A stretch of 64,000 nt of DNA from Vibrio sp. BS-M-Sm-2 (GCF_041504345.1 NZ_CP167895.1:434001-498000); one strand, 5' to 3'; shown: positions 43,277 through 52,452, counted from the stretch's first letter. Made by a program: numbers and translations. Notes: generated by a model from the sequence alone, not told the origin.

Positions 43277-44125
43277 CTACATCCCCTTAAACAACGCTTG
43301 CGAAGCACGGCTGATCGGTAGTTTTTCCCCTGACACATAAGCCGACATCTGGCCTGAGAGGCCTTTCTTCACCTTATCAATGGCGGAGACTTTCACCACC
43401 ACCGAGCGGTGGATCTGCCAGAACTCATCAGGATTGAGTTGGGCGATCAGCTCTTTTAGTGACACGCGAAGAATAAACTCCTCTAGAGAGCCGCCTTGGC
43501 CTTTTTTGAATATCGAGACGTACTTGTCTTCTGCTTTGAAGTAAGCGACATCATCGACGGCGATTAGGTGAATGTCTTCCCCAACACTGGCTTTGAGCCA
43601 CGTGAGATACTTTTTCTGCGATAGATAAGGAGGCTGAACTTGTTGTGAGGTCGATTGGGATAGCAGTTGAAGCTGAGCCATTAACGCCGTGATATCAGGT
43701 TGTTCGGGGAGGTTACCTATTTGCGATTGGTTACTCGTCAGACGCGCTTGCACCTTCTGACAGGTAGCAAGTAGGCGCTCTTCATTGATTGGCTTAAGCA
43801 GGTAATCCATCGCATTGTGTTCAAAGGCTTTAACTGCGTATTCATCATAAGCCGTAATGAACACAATCAATGGCGGCGAATCTAGCTTGTTGAGTTGTTT
43901 CGCTAGTGAGATTCCATCCAGCTCAGGCATACGAATATCGAGAAACGCCACGTCGGGCTTAAGCTGCTGAATACTTTGCATCGCCTCCAAACCGTTTTGT
44001 GCCTTGCTGACGATCTCTAGCTCCGGCCAAACCTCAGCCAAGCTCTTGTCTAAGTGATGCCTTAACAGTGCTTCATCATCTGCGATAATCGCCGTTACGC
44101 TCGGCTGTATTGCTGGGTTGTTCAT
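43277..44125 (-). CDS. LytTR response regulator of the ABC/LolA operon
   Basis: A 282-residue response regulator. The receiver domain (about 10-125) has the acidic pair ADDE, the phospho-Asp in FLDIRMPELDG (near residue 59) and the Lys in YLLKP. The LytTR DNA-binding domain (about 180-278) has the segments YFKAEDKYVSIF and FWQIHRSVVVKVSAIDKVKKGLSGQM. Such regulators (AlgR, BtsR) act with LytS-type kinases; that kinase is the next upstream gene, 72 bases away. It is the last gene of the seven-gene minus-strand group. The target genes are presumably the transporter operon itself (inference). Confidence 0.92.
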   Translation of the reverse strand: MNNPAIQPSVTAIIADDEALLRHHLDKSLAEVWPELEIVSKAQNGLEAMQSIQQLKPDVAFLDIRMPELDGISLAKQLNKLDSPPLIVFITAYDEYAVKAFEHNAMDYLLKPINEERLLATCQKVQARLTSNQSQIGNLPEQPDITALMAQLQLLSQSTSQQVQPPYLSQKKYLTWLKASVGEDIHLIAVDDVAYFKAEDKYVSIFKKGQGGSLEEFILRVSLKELIAQLNPDEFWQIHRSVVVKVSAIDKVKKGLSGQMSAYVSGEKLPISRASQALFKGM

Positions 44126-44197
44126 GGTTAATCCTTTAAATTCACACTGTAAATCGTCTATTTTTCGTCACTGTTCTGTACTTTCTGGTGCGTAGTT

Positions 44198-45232
44198 CTA
44201 GACAACTGCGTCAGTCAGCGGTAACAGGATCGTCGACACTACCCCGCCCTCAGTTTGTTCAGTAATAGTTAGACTCGCCTTATCACCATAAAGGGTTTCG
44301 ATTCTTTGACGAATATTGCTTAACCCAACACCGTGCCCCGTATTCGCAGAGGGCGTTTTCAACCCAGCACCACTGTCTGACACTTCAATCTTCAACTGTT
44401 CAGCTTGCTGGGTAATACGGATATTCACTTCGCCACCTGCGGCTTTTGGCTCAATACCGTGAGTTAATGCGTTCTCAACCAAGGGTTGAATTAAGAAGGG
44501 CGGAATCACTTGCTGATCGCTAATGTTGTTCGTTTCAATCGAGAAGGCTAAGCGCTCATCTAAACGAATTTTCTGGATGTTAAGATAAGCATCCAGCAAG
44601 TCGACCTCTTGTGCGATGGTCGATTGCTCAGTGCGGCTATTCTTCAAAGTCACACGCAACAAGTCGGTCAGTTTTTCGAGCATCAACTTGGCTTTCGCGC
44701 TGTCACTCTCAATCAATACATTGATGGTCGCAAGCGTGTTGAACAAGAAGTGCGGTTCAATTTGGCTCTGTAGTTGTTTAAGCTGACTCAGCACCACCAC
44801 CTTCTCTTGATCGGCCTGACGGCGCTTGGCCACTTCTAATTCGTTATCGGCACGTAACTGCTGCTCTCGTGTGTAGAAATAGTAATAGCAAACCGAACAG
44901 AAGATCACACCAAGCAACACGACAGATTTAAGGTCCGAGATATTGGCCCCAAAATACCCGTTCAACCAATAGTGCGCGTTCAAGGTACCAAAGGTCATCG
45001 CGATCACCATTGAGATACCCACTTCAAGCGTGCGGGATGTTCTCTTGAACAACTTAACCAAGATGAAAGAAGAACCCACCGCGCTGTAGCCAAAGCCAAA
45101 ACTGATTGCTAGGTTAACCGTTAATCCGCCGCCCCAAATCGTATGGGTTGTAATCGCAATAAGAACACAAAATAGCGTGGTGAACGCAAAGCTTTTGATC
45201 CATGAAAACCGACTGTTTGAAGAAGTGTTCAT
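44198..45232 (-). CDS. LytS/YehU-type sensor histidine kinase
   Basis: A 344-residue membrane histidine kinase. About four membrane spans fill residues 10-120. A coiled segment follows, then the His_kinase box QSQIEPHFLFNTLATINVL (phospho-His near residue 161) and the ATP-binding N box PPFLIQPLVENALTHGIEP with G boxes DSGAGL and GHGVGLSNIRQRIE. There is no periplasmic sensor domain of size, so it senses inside or at the membrane. The start overlaps the stop of the outer-membrane barrel gene by one base (TAATG), tying the sensor directly to the transporter genes. Confidence 0.93.
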   Translation of the reverse strand: MNTSSNSRFSWIKSFAFTTLFCVLIAITTHTIWGGGLTVNLAISFGFGYSAVGSSFILVKLFKRTSRTLEVGISMVIAMTFGTLNAHYWLNGYFGANISDLKSVVLLGVIFCSVCYYYFYTREQQLRADNELEVAKRRQADQEKVVVLSQLKQLQSQIEPHFLFNTLATINVLIESDSAKAKLMLEKLTDLLRVTLKNSRTEQSTIAQEVDLLDAYLNIQKIRLDERLAFSIETNNISDQQVIPPFLIQPLVENALTHGIEPKAAGGEVNIRITQQAEQLKIEVSDSGAGLKTPSANTGHGVGLSNIRQRIETLYGDKASLTITEQTEGGVVSTILLPLTDAVV

Positions 45233-46524
45233 TAAAATCGTCCTTTGATATTTATAAGAATCATATGACTATCGGGTAAGTTGGCGTAAGCAGAATCACT
45301 TTTACCGCCTAGAAAGCGTGCAGCAAGTTCCAATTCCAACGATGAATCACCATTATCTAACGCCTGATAGTTGAGCCACTGAGTAGCAATAAAACCACCA
45401 TCTTGTGGAGACAACATCACATCAAATGTTGGCGTGATATCTTCAAGCCAGCCATGTGTCGAGTCCAAAGACCAGTGAAACATGATGTTGTGTTGAACCA
45501 AATTGGCGTGCTGATAACCTTGCGCGTAAGAGCCTGCCAACAATGCTGTCATCGGATTAACTGACAAAGGCTCGGCACTTTCTATTGCGCTTTGCCACTC
45601 AGAGTCACTCCACGCTCGGCTATCAAACCAGTATTCCAACACCACATTGTGGCCCGTGTCATTGGCCCATGTTAGTCCTGCTAACGCTTGATAAGCTTCG
45701 CCCTGCTCTTCAAGATAAACCGGTTTAAGCATTGAATCCGGCTGACTGTAGCCAAGGCTTTGTCGTTGATAGACCACCGAACCATGAAACTCCCATGCAA
45801 GGTTTAAGACCGAAACCAAACTCGCTCCAAGCAAGCCGTGGCGCACATCATCATAATAAGCGACCCACTGATACTCATGGTCACCCACTAGGTTGTAACG
45901 ACGTAAGCCAAATCCTTGTTGCTGGTTCTGCTTTTCGAATTCATTTACGTCTTGAGAAGTCCATGACGAATCGCTGTAAAGCAGTGTCCATTCGCCCGTC
46001 ATATCGAACAGTGACGCCGACGCAACACCCGCCCCCTCCTCAGCGACAATGCCTACTGGGTTTTGGCGATAAGGCTTGATGATGTCTAGCGGTCGGTAGC
46101 CATAACCCACGCCCCAATCGAGGCGAACCTTGCCGAGCGTCACATCGAGGTAGTGGTCACCGACTATAGAATTAGACACCTCAACACCACCTTGCCAAAA
46201 CAACTCGCGCACGATGAATTCCGATTCAAAGCTCGCCTCTTGTCCTTGAGGATTGTTACTCAAAATATCGTTGGCTTTGACTGCAAACAGGCCAAGCCAA
46301 TTGTTATAACCAACCTCAAGATCCAGTAAACCATTGAGCGACTGGCGATTATCAGATGCTAAAGGAGTGAATGGTGACTCTCGTGATTCAATCGCTTCGG
46401 CACTGAGTTGCCAATCCCAAGCCAAGCTCAGCTCATCCGCTTGAATCGTGTTACTTACGCAAGACAAAGCAAGCAAAATAGCAGCTGAATACTTGATGTA
46501 AGGCTTACGACTAGAAGCTTTCAT
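45232..46524 (-). CDS. Predicted outer-membrane beta-barrel protein
   Basis: A 430-residue protein that I cannot assign to a named family. The signal peptide is hydrophobic (SAAILLALSCVSNTIQA) and the rest alternates polar and hydrophobic residues with many aromatic residues, ending in Phe (INIKGRF), the C-terminal signal of outer-membrane barrels. The pattern suggests some 14-16 strands. ATG 46524 is preferred over GTG 46533 because AGGTGG lies six bases upstream. It sits between the LolA-like protein and the kinase, with overlaps on both sides, so it is probably the outer-membrane partner of the ABC transporter. Confidence 0.72.
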   Translation of the reverse strand: MKASSRKPYIKYSAAILLALSCVSNTIQADELSLAWDWQLSAEAIESRESPFTPLASDNRQSLNGLLDLEVGYNNWLGLFAVKANDILSNNPQGQEASFESEFIVRELFWQGGVEVSNSIVGDHYLDVTLGKVRLDWGVGYGYRPLDIIKPYRQNPVGIVAEEGAGVASASLFDMTGEWTLLYSDSSWTSQDVNEFEKQNQQQGFGLRRYNLVGDHEYQWVAYYDDVRHGLLGASLVSVLNLAWEFHGSVVYQRQSLGYSQPDSMLKPVYLEEQGEAYQALAGLTWANDTGHNVVLEYWFDSRAWSDSEWQSAIESAEPLSVNPMTALLAGSYAQGYQHANLVQHNIMFHWSLDSTHGWLEDITPTFDVMLSPQDGGFIATQWLNYQALDNGDSSLELELAARFLGGKSDSAYANLPDSHMILINIKGRF

Positions 46525-46533
46525 GGCATCCAC

Positions 46534-47328
46534 CTAAAGCCCAGATACGCTATTACGCGATAAGTAAGCTGGGTTGTAGTATTTGTCTGCCAAGGCTTGT
46601 TCGCTTACTTCGCGGTACTCAATCACGGTCTTCTTACTTGGTTGAATCTTATCAAGTAAGGTCATTGACACTACACTCGGCAAGCCATCACGCACGCCTT
46701 CAGTAAACCACGCTTGCTTGGCTAGTTTTCCTGAACGCAAATACAAATCCGCTTTAACTGGAAATGCGCGCTCTGTCGTTAACCACAGATCGATGGATTG
46801 ATAACTCGCGCCCTTAGTTTTTGCGGTGAGTTTTAAGTGATGGGTATCAAGCAGATCACCACTTGACACCTCAACCTGTTGTTCGACAACCCACTCACCT
46901 TGGTAATCTTCGCTCCAAGTGAGCGTTGAGATATCACCAACCGAAGCTTCACCAAGCAATTTTTGCATCGGGGTAATACGAATTGGACGACGAGATTTCG
47001 GCATCAATAACCAATAGTTGTCTTCTATCATCAGCATCTTTTGACCCGCCTCGACAGCCGACTTGAACACCACTAACGACTCTCGATTGGGTCTTGTGTA
47101 GACGTTGTACTCACGTGTTTTATCGAGTTGTTCGTCTTGATATAACGCCACCAGAGAAACCACTTTCGACGCCTGTTCGCTGTTCAAACGGTAGCTGTCT
47201 GCCTTGGCTATCATCTCGGTAACTTGCTGTGAATCGACTGCCCAGCTTGGTGTCGATACTAGAACCAAAGCTAAAACAGAGCCCAACGCGAAAGCCAAGG
47301 TATTGAATGAACGAGTTAATTTACACAT
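46534..47328 (-). CDS. LolA-like outer-membrane lipoprotein-sorting family protein
   Basis: A 264-residue periplasmic protein with signal peptide (LAFALGSVLALVLVSTPSWA). The body matches the lipoprotein-sorting superfamily (COG2834): EYNVYTRPNRESLVVFKSAVEAGQKMLMIEDNYWLLMPKSRRPIRIT and FPVKADLYLRSGKLAKQAWFTE form the unfinished beta-barrel that carries acyl chains in LolA. It overlaps the permease stop by eight bases. It is not the housekeeping LolA, which has a different neighbourhood. Inference: it picks up a lipid or lipoprotein released by the ABC complex and hands it to the outer-membrane protein. Confidence 0.82.
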   Translation of the reverse strand: MCKLTRSFNTLAFALGSVLALVLVSTPSWAVDSQQVTEMIAKADSYRLNSEQASKVVSLVALYQDEQLDKTREYNVYTRPNRESLVVFKSAVEAGQKMLMIEDNYWLLMPKSRRPIRITPMQKLLGEASVGDISTLTWSEDYQGEWVVEQQVEVSSGDLLDTHHLKLTAKTKGASYQSIDLWLTTERAFPVKADLYLRSGKLAKQAWFTEGVRDGLPSVVSMTLLDKIQPSKKTVIEYREVSEQALADKYYNPAYLSRNSVSGL

Positions 47329-48610
47329 AAACCAGCGCCTCCGTGATTGGCTTATTCACGCCTTTACGAGCAGAGAAATAAGCAGCCAGCAAACATATCG
47401 TCAGCACACCTAACGTCGCGTAACCAACCAATTCTAATGAGAAGTAAATGTTGAGTGGGTAACCTTCGGTTCGACCCGGAGGTGGTGGCATTTGTATATC
47501 GACTACCAGTAACAACACCGACACTAAACCGCTCACTAGTGCGCCTATCGCACTGCCAATTACCGCCAGTAATCCCGCCTCTTTTAAGAAGCCTGCGACG
47601 ATTTCAGAAGGGTAACTACCAAGAGCCGACAAGGTGCCAATTTCACGAGTGCGCTCCGTCACCGACATGGTCATGGTGTTAAACAGCGACACGAACACTA
47701 CCAATGCCATCACCGCGCCCATAATGCCGAAGATCCGGTCATAAAGATCTTTAACCTTGGTGTAGAAAAACGCGCGATCTTGCCATGGGGTGATCTCTAT
47801 TTCAGAACCTTGTTGAGCATCTTGCTTGTCCAAAGCCATTCGAATACGTTGTTGAACCGTCGATGTCTTGTTGGTTTCAAAAAGGAATACCGACAAGGTA
47901 CTAACTTTGTCTGAAGCTAAAAGCTCTTGAGCTGTCATGATGTGTACGTACAACTGACGCTTATCCAACTCAGGCACGCCAGTCGAGTAAATGCCCTGCA
48001 CCTTAAAATCAAAGGCATTCAATGCGCCATCACTGGTCGTCGCAAGCAATGTGACCCAATCACCAACGGCCACGTTGAGGTTACGAGCAAGGTCGGTTCC
48101 GAGCATCACTTGTGGCTCTTGGCTGTCGTATCTTGGTGATTTCACATCCGAGAGGGTTTGACCGCTGCGCACATCAAGGAACGGCCCTTTCATGTCGAAC
48201 TCGCGCTCATTAACGCCCGTTCCCATGAAGATGGTCGACTTACTGCCGTTAGAAACCAAACCGCTGAAGTAGACTCTTGGCTGAACACCACGCACGTCGC
48301 TGTCGCCAATAATGCTCTTGGTTAGCGCTTGAACGTTATCCAGACCATTGCTCAGCGGCATGTCTTCATCTTGCTCAAAATAACCCGGCGTGCTCAAGGT
48401 AAGGTGGCCAGTATCGCGCGCGGTCGATTCTCTCAAGGATTCGTAGGTGTAAAGCCCATAGCCTCCTGCCGACGTCAACGCAAATACGGCAATGGCGATG
48501 ATCAATACAGAAAGCAGACTGCGGCGACCATTTCTTAATAGATTAAGCCACGCCAAACGCACCGAAGTTGGAAGTAAAAACGTGCTCATTCTTTGTGTTA
48601 ACTTGCCCAT
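47321..48610 (-). CDS. LolC/E-MacB-type ABC transporter permease
   Basis: A 429-residue FtsX-family permease. The first membrane span (about 30-50, ISLL-type start NLLRNGRRSLLSVLIIAIAVF) is followed by a large periplasmic domain (about 55-270) of MacB_PCD type, then three C-terminal spans with GAVMALVVFVSLFNTMTMSVTERTREIGTLSALG and FLKEAGLLAVIGSAIGALVSG. This is the mechanotransmission layout that works on periplasmic substrates rather than carrying them through the membrane. ATG 48610 has GGAGG seven bases upstream and overlaps the ATPase gene. Only one permease gene is present, so a homodimer is expected, as in MacB. Confidence 0.9.
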   Translation of the reverse strand: MGKLTQRMSTFLLPTSVRLAWLNLLRNGRRSLLSVLIIAIAVFALTSAGGYGLYTYESLRESTARDTGHLTLSTPGYFEQDEDMPLSNGLDNVQALTKSIIGDSDVRGVQPRVYFSGLVSNGSKSTIFMGTGVNEREFDMKGPFLDVRSGQTLSDVKSPRYDSQEPQVMLGTDLARNLNVAVGDWVTLLATTSDGALNAFDFKVQGIYSTGVPELDKRQLYVHIMTAQELLASDKVSTLSVFLFETNKTSTVQQRIRMALDKQDAQQGSEIEITPWQDRAFFYTKVKDLYDRIFGIMGAVMALVVFVSLFNTMTMSVTERTREIGTLSALGSYPSEIVAGFLKEAGLLAVIGSAIGALVSGLVSVLLLVVDIQMPPPPGRTEGYPLNIYFSLELVGYATLGVLTICLLAAYFSARKGVNKPITEALVYV

Positions 48611-49296
48611 GAGATCGCCTCCGTTGCTGTGATTTGTGGTGCCAGTTGGCCGTCGATAAGTTCAATCACTCGGTCGCAGCGCTGCGCCATTCTTGGGTCG
48701 TGCGTTGCGACAATAAAGGTAGTGCCCATTTCGTGGCCAAGCTCTTTCATAATGTCGATCACAAGGTTTGCGGTATGACTGTCTAAGCTCGCGGTCGGCT
48801 CATCGGCAATCACTAAGCTTGGGTTGTGGATCAGTGCTCTGGCTATCGCGACACGTTGTTGCTGACCGCCTGAAAGGTTGTCTGGGCGGTGATGAACGTA
48901 ATCTCCTAGCCCAACACGCTCTAACATCTCTTGCGCTCTGGTCTGCTGTTCTTGTTTCGAACATTGGTTCAACATCAATGGATAAGCGACGTTTTCAAGC
49001 GCAGTCATTACAGGAACCAGATTGAAGCGCTGAAACACAAAACCCAACGACTGGCGGCGAAAACGCGCAGCAGCAATCTGATCAGTTGGATACGCTTTGC
49101 CATCAATGTTTATCTCGCCTTGATAGTCCATATCTAACAAGCCAAGAATGTTCAACAGTGTGCTTTTCCCTGACCCAGACGGGCCGCACAGTGCCACCAT
49201 TTCACCGCGTTTAATCTGACCATCGACTCCCTTAAGAGCAGCGACACGTTGACCGCCCGTGAGATACGACTTGCCGATTCCTTTAAATTCAATCAT
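48598..49296 (-). CDS. LolD/MacB-type ABC transporter ATP-binding protein
   Basis: A 232-residue ATPase: Walker A GPSGSGKST, Q loop FQRFNLVPVMTALENV, signature LSGGQQQRVAIARAL, Walker B SLVIADEPTASLD and the H loop IVATHD. It closely resembles LolD and the MacB nucleotide-binding domain. ATG 49296 is chosen because AGAGGA is seven bases upstream; the open frame extends to 49332. It pairs with the overlapping permease. Upstream by 65 bases is the TPR-like gene. The two subunits form an inner-membrane machine driving the LolA-like and barrel proteins encoded next. Confidence 0.93.
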   Translation of the reverse strand: MIEFKGIGKSYLTGGQRVAALKGVDGQIKRGEMVALCGPSGSGKSTLLNILGLLDMDYQGEINIDGKAYPTDQIAAARFRRQSLGFVFQRFNLVPVMTALENVAYPLMLNQCSKQEQQTRAQEMLERVGLGDYVHHRPDNLSGGQQQRVAIARALIHNPSLVIADEPTASLDSHTANLVIDIMKELGHEMGTTFIVATHDPRMAQRCDRVIELIDGQLAPQITATEAISWAS

Positions 49297-49361
49297 TTCA
49301 TTGTCCTCTGATACCCATCGACTCTTGAGCATTCGCCCCTGTTATTTACCTTGCGCGTCCA

Positions 49362-50042
49362 TTATTTCGCTTTCGTAAGAAGAGCTTTAGCAGTCATGGT
49401 TTCGATGTTGTCTGCATCGGCCATTTCCATTTGTTCTAACCATGCTTGCGCTTGCGTTAGGTCTTCAGCACGAATCGATGCGGTAATTGCGTAACGATAA
49501 ATCCATGAAGTTGCAGAGAAATGCTGTTGTTGAAATTCATCTTCCGCGAGTAGCGAAAGGAACAGGTCATAACCGCGATCAAAGTGATTAAACATGTCTG
49601 GTAGAGAGGTGTAAGTCACCGCAGCCATAGCGCGAGTTAGGTACGAATCTGGTAGCCCTTGAACACGAGGTTGCTCATGAATCGGTTGGTCTTCGTCTTT
49701 AAGCAGAACCAGTGATTTATCGATGGTCGATAAACCCTTTTCCACATACTTCATCTTATTCCAAGGTAAGAACGCATCACGCCCCATTAAGGTTTCTGTG
49801 CTTCCTAAGTAGACCAAGGTCAGTGGCGTCGCACCGTCTTGTTGCAGCGTGTCATTCAGGCGCTCGTAAGCCACCTCAACCAAATCTTCATTGCCTTGCG
49901 CCGCTTGGTTGTAAATATCAAGCACGTCTGAACTCGGGTTCGCTAAAGCTAACGACGGAGCAAACGAAACAAGCGCAATCAGTAATGAACGCTTAAACAA
50001 AGAAGTGGTAGAGCCTGAATTTAATGAGTGTGAAGTAGTCAT
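49362..50042 (-). CDS. Periplasmic TPR-like protein of the ABC/LolA operon
   Basis: A 226-residue protein with a signal peptide (RSLLIALVSFAPSLALA). The rest is helical, with paired-helix repeats such as DLVEVAYERLNDTLQQDGATPLTLVYLGSTETLMG and DLTQAQAWLEQMEMADADNIETMTAKALLTKAK, typical of tetratricopeptide-like scaffolds. I do not recognise a named family. It is the first gene of the seven-gene unit. Its ribosome binding site lies inside one arm of an 8-bp inverted repeat. It may serve as a periplasmic adaptor for the transporter (inference). Confidence 0.65.
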   Translation of the reverse strand: MTTSHSLNSGSTTSLFKRSLLIALVSFAPSLALANPSSDVLDIYNQAAQGNEDLVEVAYERLNDTLQQDGATPLTLVYLGSTETLMGRDAFLPWNKMKYVEKGLSTIDKSLVLLKDEDQPIHEQPRVQGLPDSYLTRAMAAVTYTSLPDMFNHFDRGYDLFLSLLAEDEFQQQHFSATSWIYRYAITASIRAEDLTQAQAWLEQMEMADADNIETMTAKALLTKAK

Positions 50043-50053
50043 GATTTCTAATC

Positions 50054-50078
50054 CCTTTCAAATGTTGACGTTGAAAGG
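50054..50078 (-). promoter_or_regulatory. Inverted repeat overlapping the ribosome binding site of the first ABC-operon gene
   Basis: CCTTTCAA (50054-50061) and TTGAAAGG (50071-50078) are perfectly complementary with a 9-base spacer. On the minus strand the arm nearest the gene contains the GAAAGGGA ribosome binding site. It is either a hairpin hiding the site or an operator. Confidence 0.5.
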
Positions 50079-50312
50079 TTAACCACAAACTGTCACGCCG
50101 TTTTATCAATGCGACGAATGGTCATGACAAGGAGTGAATGGTTTGGAGAGGGTGTGAGTGGGAAACAAAAAGCACGAGTGGTGACGTTTTCAGCCCTAGT
50201 ACCAATCAAAAATCACGAAGAATCGTCCTAATTAATTTAGAAGGTTACAAACTCAAAAGAGCCTGTAACCTTTTTAAGTGACAGCTATCTGGATTTGTTC
50301 TGATTTTAATTT

Positions 50313-50750
50313 TTATTCGTGAGTCATCTTTATAGCAAGTGCAAAGCGATTCCAAGCATTAATCATGATTACTTGCATCATAGATTGTGCGAGTAACTCT
50401 TCTCCTAATAAGCTTAGACATTGCTGATAAGTTGTATCCGAAACACCCGAATTTGAAATCAGCGTCATTTCGTCCGTTAGACTCAAAATTGCTCGCTCCG
50501 TTTCATTAAACAGTGGTGACTCCTGCCATGCTGACAGAGCAAACAATTTCTGCTGTGAGATATCACTCTTCAACGCTTCAGTTGTGTGCATTTGGATACA
50601 GTAAGCACATTTATTGATGATTGACGCTCTGATTTTGATCATTTCTTTTAGTTCGCTAGATAACTTAACATCAGATAAATAGCCTTCGATAGACAGCATT
50701 GCGCTTAAAGCATCAGGTTGAACTTGTGCAATATCGATACGTTTTAACAT
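50313..50750 (-). CDS. Carboxymuconolactone decarboxylase/AhpD-like protein
   Basis: A 145-residue all-helical protein of the CMD/AhpD family. The redox motif CAYCIQMHTTEAL (CxxC plus His, about residues 51-63) is the peroxidase-type AhpD centre, not the decarboxylase form. ELKEMIKIRASIINKC precedes it. Such proteins reduce hydroperoxides or relay electrons. It is divergent from a LysR gene across 127 bases, so it is probably the LysR target. Confidence 0.85.
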   Translation of the reverse strand: MLKRIDIAQVQPDALSAMLSIEGYLSDVKLSSELKEMIKIRASIINKCAYCIQMHTTEALKSDISQQKLFALSAWQESPLFNETERAILSLTDEMTLISNSGVSDTTYQQCLSLLGEELLAQSMMQVIMINAWNRFALAIKMTHE

Positions 50751-50877
50751 TTTGGCACCTAGATTTAGTTAATGAATGTCGCTATTAATGCGACAACGTT
50801 ATTGTGCACCATTCGAAATATAAGCAGAATACACATATTATACGAATCATTTATGCACAAAATGCAAAGGTGAGCAT

Positions 50878-51807
50878 GTGTTAGAGCTAATCAAAATATT
50901 TGACCAAGTCGTGGAGTCTGGAAGTTTTTCTCAAGCAGGTAGAGCCTTGAATATGGCTCCATCTTCTGTAGCAAGAAATATAGATAGCCTCGAAAGTAAG
51001 ATTAAAACTTCACTTTTTAAACGCAGTACACGACAGCTAATGCTGACTGAAGAAGGTCAATATTTTTACCAAAAATCGGCCAAAATATTACAAGATAGCA
51101 ATAGATTGTTAGAAGAAATGAAAGGTAATCAAGGCGATCCTGAAGGGGTGCTGCGAGTTTCCGTTTTTGAAAGCTTTGGTAATCTGTGCCTTACTCCATT
51201 AATTCCAGAGTTCCTTGAGCGATACCCTAAAATACAAGTTGAGTTAGAACTAGATAACAACGTGGTCGATTTAAACAGTGAAAATATTGATGTGGCTATC
51301 CGTATTGGCACACCACAAGACAGTCGACTCAAGGCTCGTCATCTACTGACAAATAACGCGTCATTGGTCGCAGCCCCGTCGTATACTGAAAAGTATGGAA
51401 CTATCGATAAACCCGAAGAGTTGCAAGATCACAACTGTTTGTTGATAAGTCATGAACGGCAAAAAAACTATTGGTACTTTAAGAAAAATGCAGTTAACAA
51501 AAAAGTGTTAGTGACAGGCAATTTGATATCAAAAGGCGGCTCACCTCTTTTACATGCTGCGCTAAGCGGAGTTGGCGTTCTTTTACTATCTGACTGGATG
51601 CTACAACCGTACTTGGAAAATGGACAGTTAACGGAGTTACTCCCTCACTGGACATCAATGCACAGTGAGCAAGGGAGTGGTGAAATATTCGCAATATATA
51701 AAAACACTCAATACCCAAGACCTCATATCCGTTTGTTTATTGATTTTTTAATTGAAAAGCTAGAGCCTTTGAAGAGCGTCCATCCAAACAAAAGCCTAAG
51801 TGATTAA
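50878..51807 (+). CDS. LysR family transcriptional regulator (divergent to the AhpD-like gene)
   Basis: A 309-residue LysR regulator: winged helix (about 1-60) with SFSQAGRALNMAPSSVARNIDSLESKIKTSLFKRSTRQLMLTEEG, then the effector domain. The start is GTG 50878 with AAGGTGAG just upstream; an ATG two bases earlier is in another frame and stops at once. The DNA of this gene and of the AhpD-like gene is more AT-rich than its neighbours, so the pair may be acquired together. The inducer is unknown. Confidence 0.88.
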   Translation: MLELIKIFDQVVESGSFSQAGRALNMAPSSVARNIDSLESKIKTSLFKRSTRQLMLTEEGQYFYQKSAKILQDSNRLLEEMKGNQGDPEGVLRVSVFESFGNLCLTPLIPEFLERYPKIQVELELDNNVVDLNSENIDVAIRIGTPQDSRLKARHLLTNNASLVAAPSYTEKYGTIDKPEELQDHNCLLISHERQKNYWYFKKNAVNKKVLVTGNLISKGGSPLLHAALSGVGVLLLSDWMLQPYLENGQLTELLPHWTSMHSEQGSGEIFAIYKNTQYPRPHIRLFIDFLIEKLEPLKSVHPNKSLSD

Positions 51808-51847
51808 TGAGAGTTCTGCGTTAGAGATAAGTGTCACCTCTGAATAC

Positions 51848-51879
51848 AAAAAGCGCTCCAAAGTAAATTGGAGCGTTTT
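51848..51879. terminator. Bidirectional terminator between lysR and sodC
   Basis: CGCTCCAA (51854-51861) pairs with TTGGAGCG (51868-51875), flanked by an A-run and a T-run. It serves two convergent genes. Confidence 0.8.
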
Positions 51880-51899
51880 AACGACTTTTAAAAAGGGGA

Positions 51900-52415
51900 T
51901 TACTTAATCACGCCACATACAATGCGTGCACCACCACCGCCAAGCTTAGCTGGATGGTCAGAGTGGTTGTCACCGCCTGCGTGGATCATCAAGGCTCTGC
52001 CTTTTACGTCATCCAATGTAACTCTTGGCGCCATCACTGGCTGGTCGGCTACTCCATTAGCATTAACGTAAAGCGGTGGTAAATCGCCAAGGTGATTATC
52101 ATCCGTCCAAGGGAAACCATGTTTACCCGTTTCCTCTGGATCATAATGTCCTCCTGCAGCTCCACCGAGTATGGTTTTGCCATCCTTTGTGATGCTATCG
52201 CATGAACCATTCGCGTGCACATGAAAGCCATGCGTACCAGCTGGTAAGCCTTTCAATTCTGGTGTAAAGACAGCTCCGTAATCACTTGAGCTTATCATCA
52301 CTGTTCCGGCTGACTGACCAGAGCCAAGATCGATCATTTCAACACTCACCGCTTCAGCGAAAACAGAAGAAGAAGAAATAAGGGTGAGTGCAGCAAGCCA
52401 TGTTGTTTTGTTCAT
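51900..52415 (-). CDS. sodC: Periplasmic Cu/Zn superoxide dismutase SodC
   Basis: A 171-residue enzyme exported by a signal peptide (LAALTLISSSSVFA). Copper and zinc ligands are in GFHVHANGSCD, GGHYDPEETGKHG and DNHSDHP; the two disulfide Cys are at CDSIT and the C-terminal VCGVIK. It disproportionates superoxide outside the cytoplasm to hydrogen peroxide. The gene lies 37 bases after the ankyrin gene, which follows the exported catalase gene, so peroxide made by SodC can be removed in the same compartment. Confidence 0.94.
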   Translation of the reverse strand: MNKTTWLAALTLISSSSVFAEAVSVEMIDLGSGQSAGTVMISSSDYGAVFTPELKGLPAGTHGFHVHANGSCDSITKDGKTILGGAAGGHYDPEETGKHGFPWTDDNHLGDLPPLYVNANGVADQPVMAPRVTLDDVKGRALMIHAGGDNHSDHPAKLGGGGARIVCGVIK

Positions 52416-52452
52416 ATCATTACGTCCTTTTATTGTTATTAGTACTCTTCAT

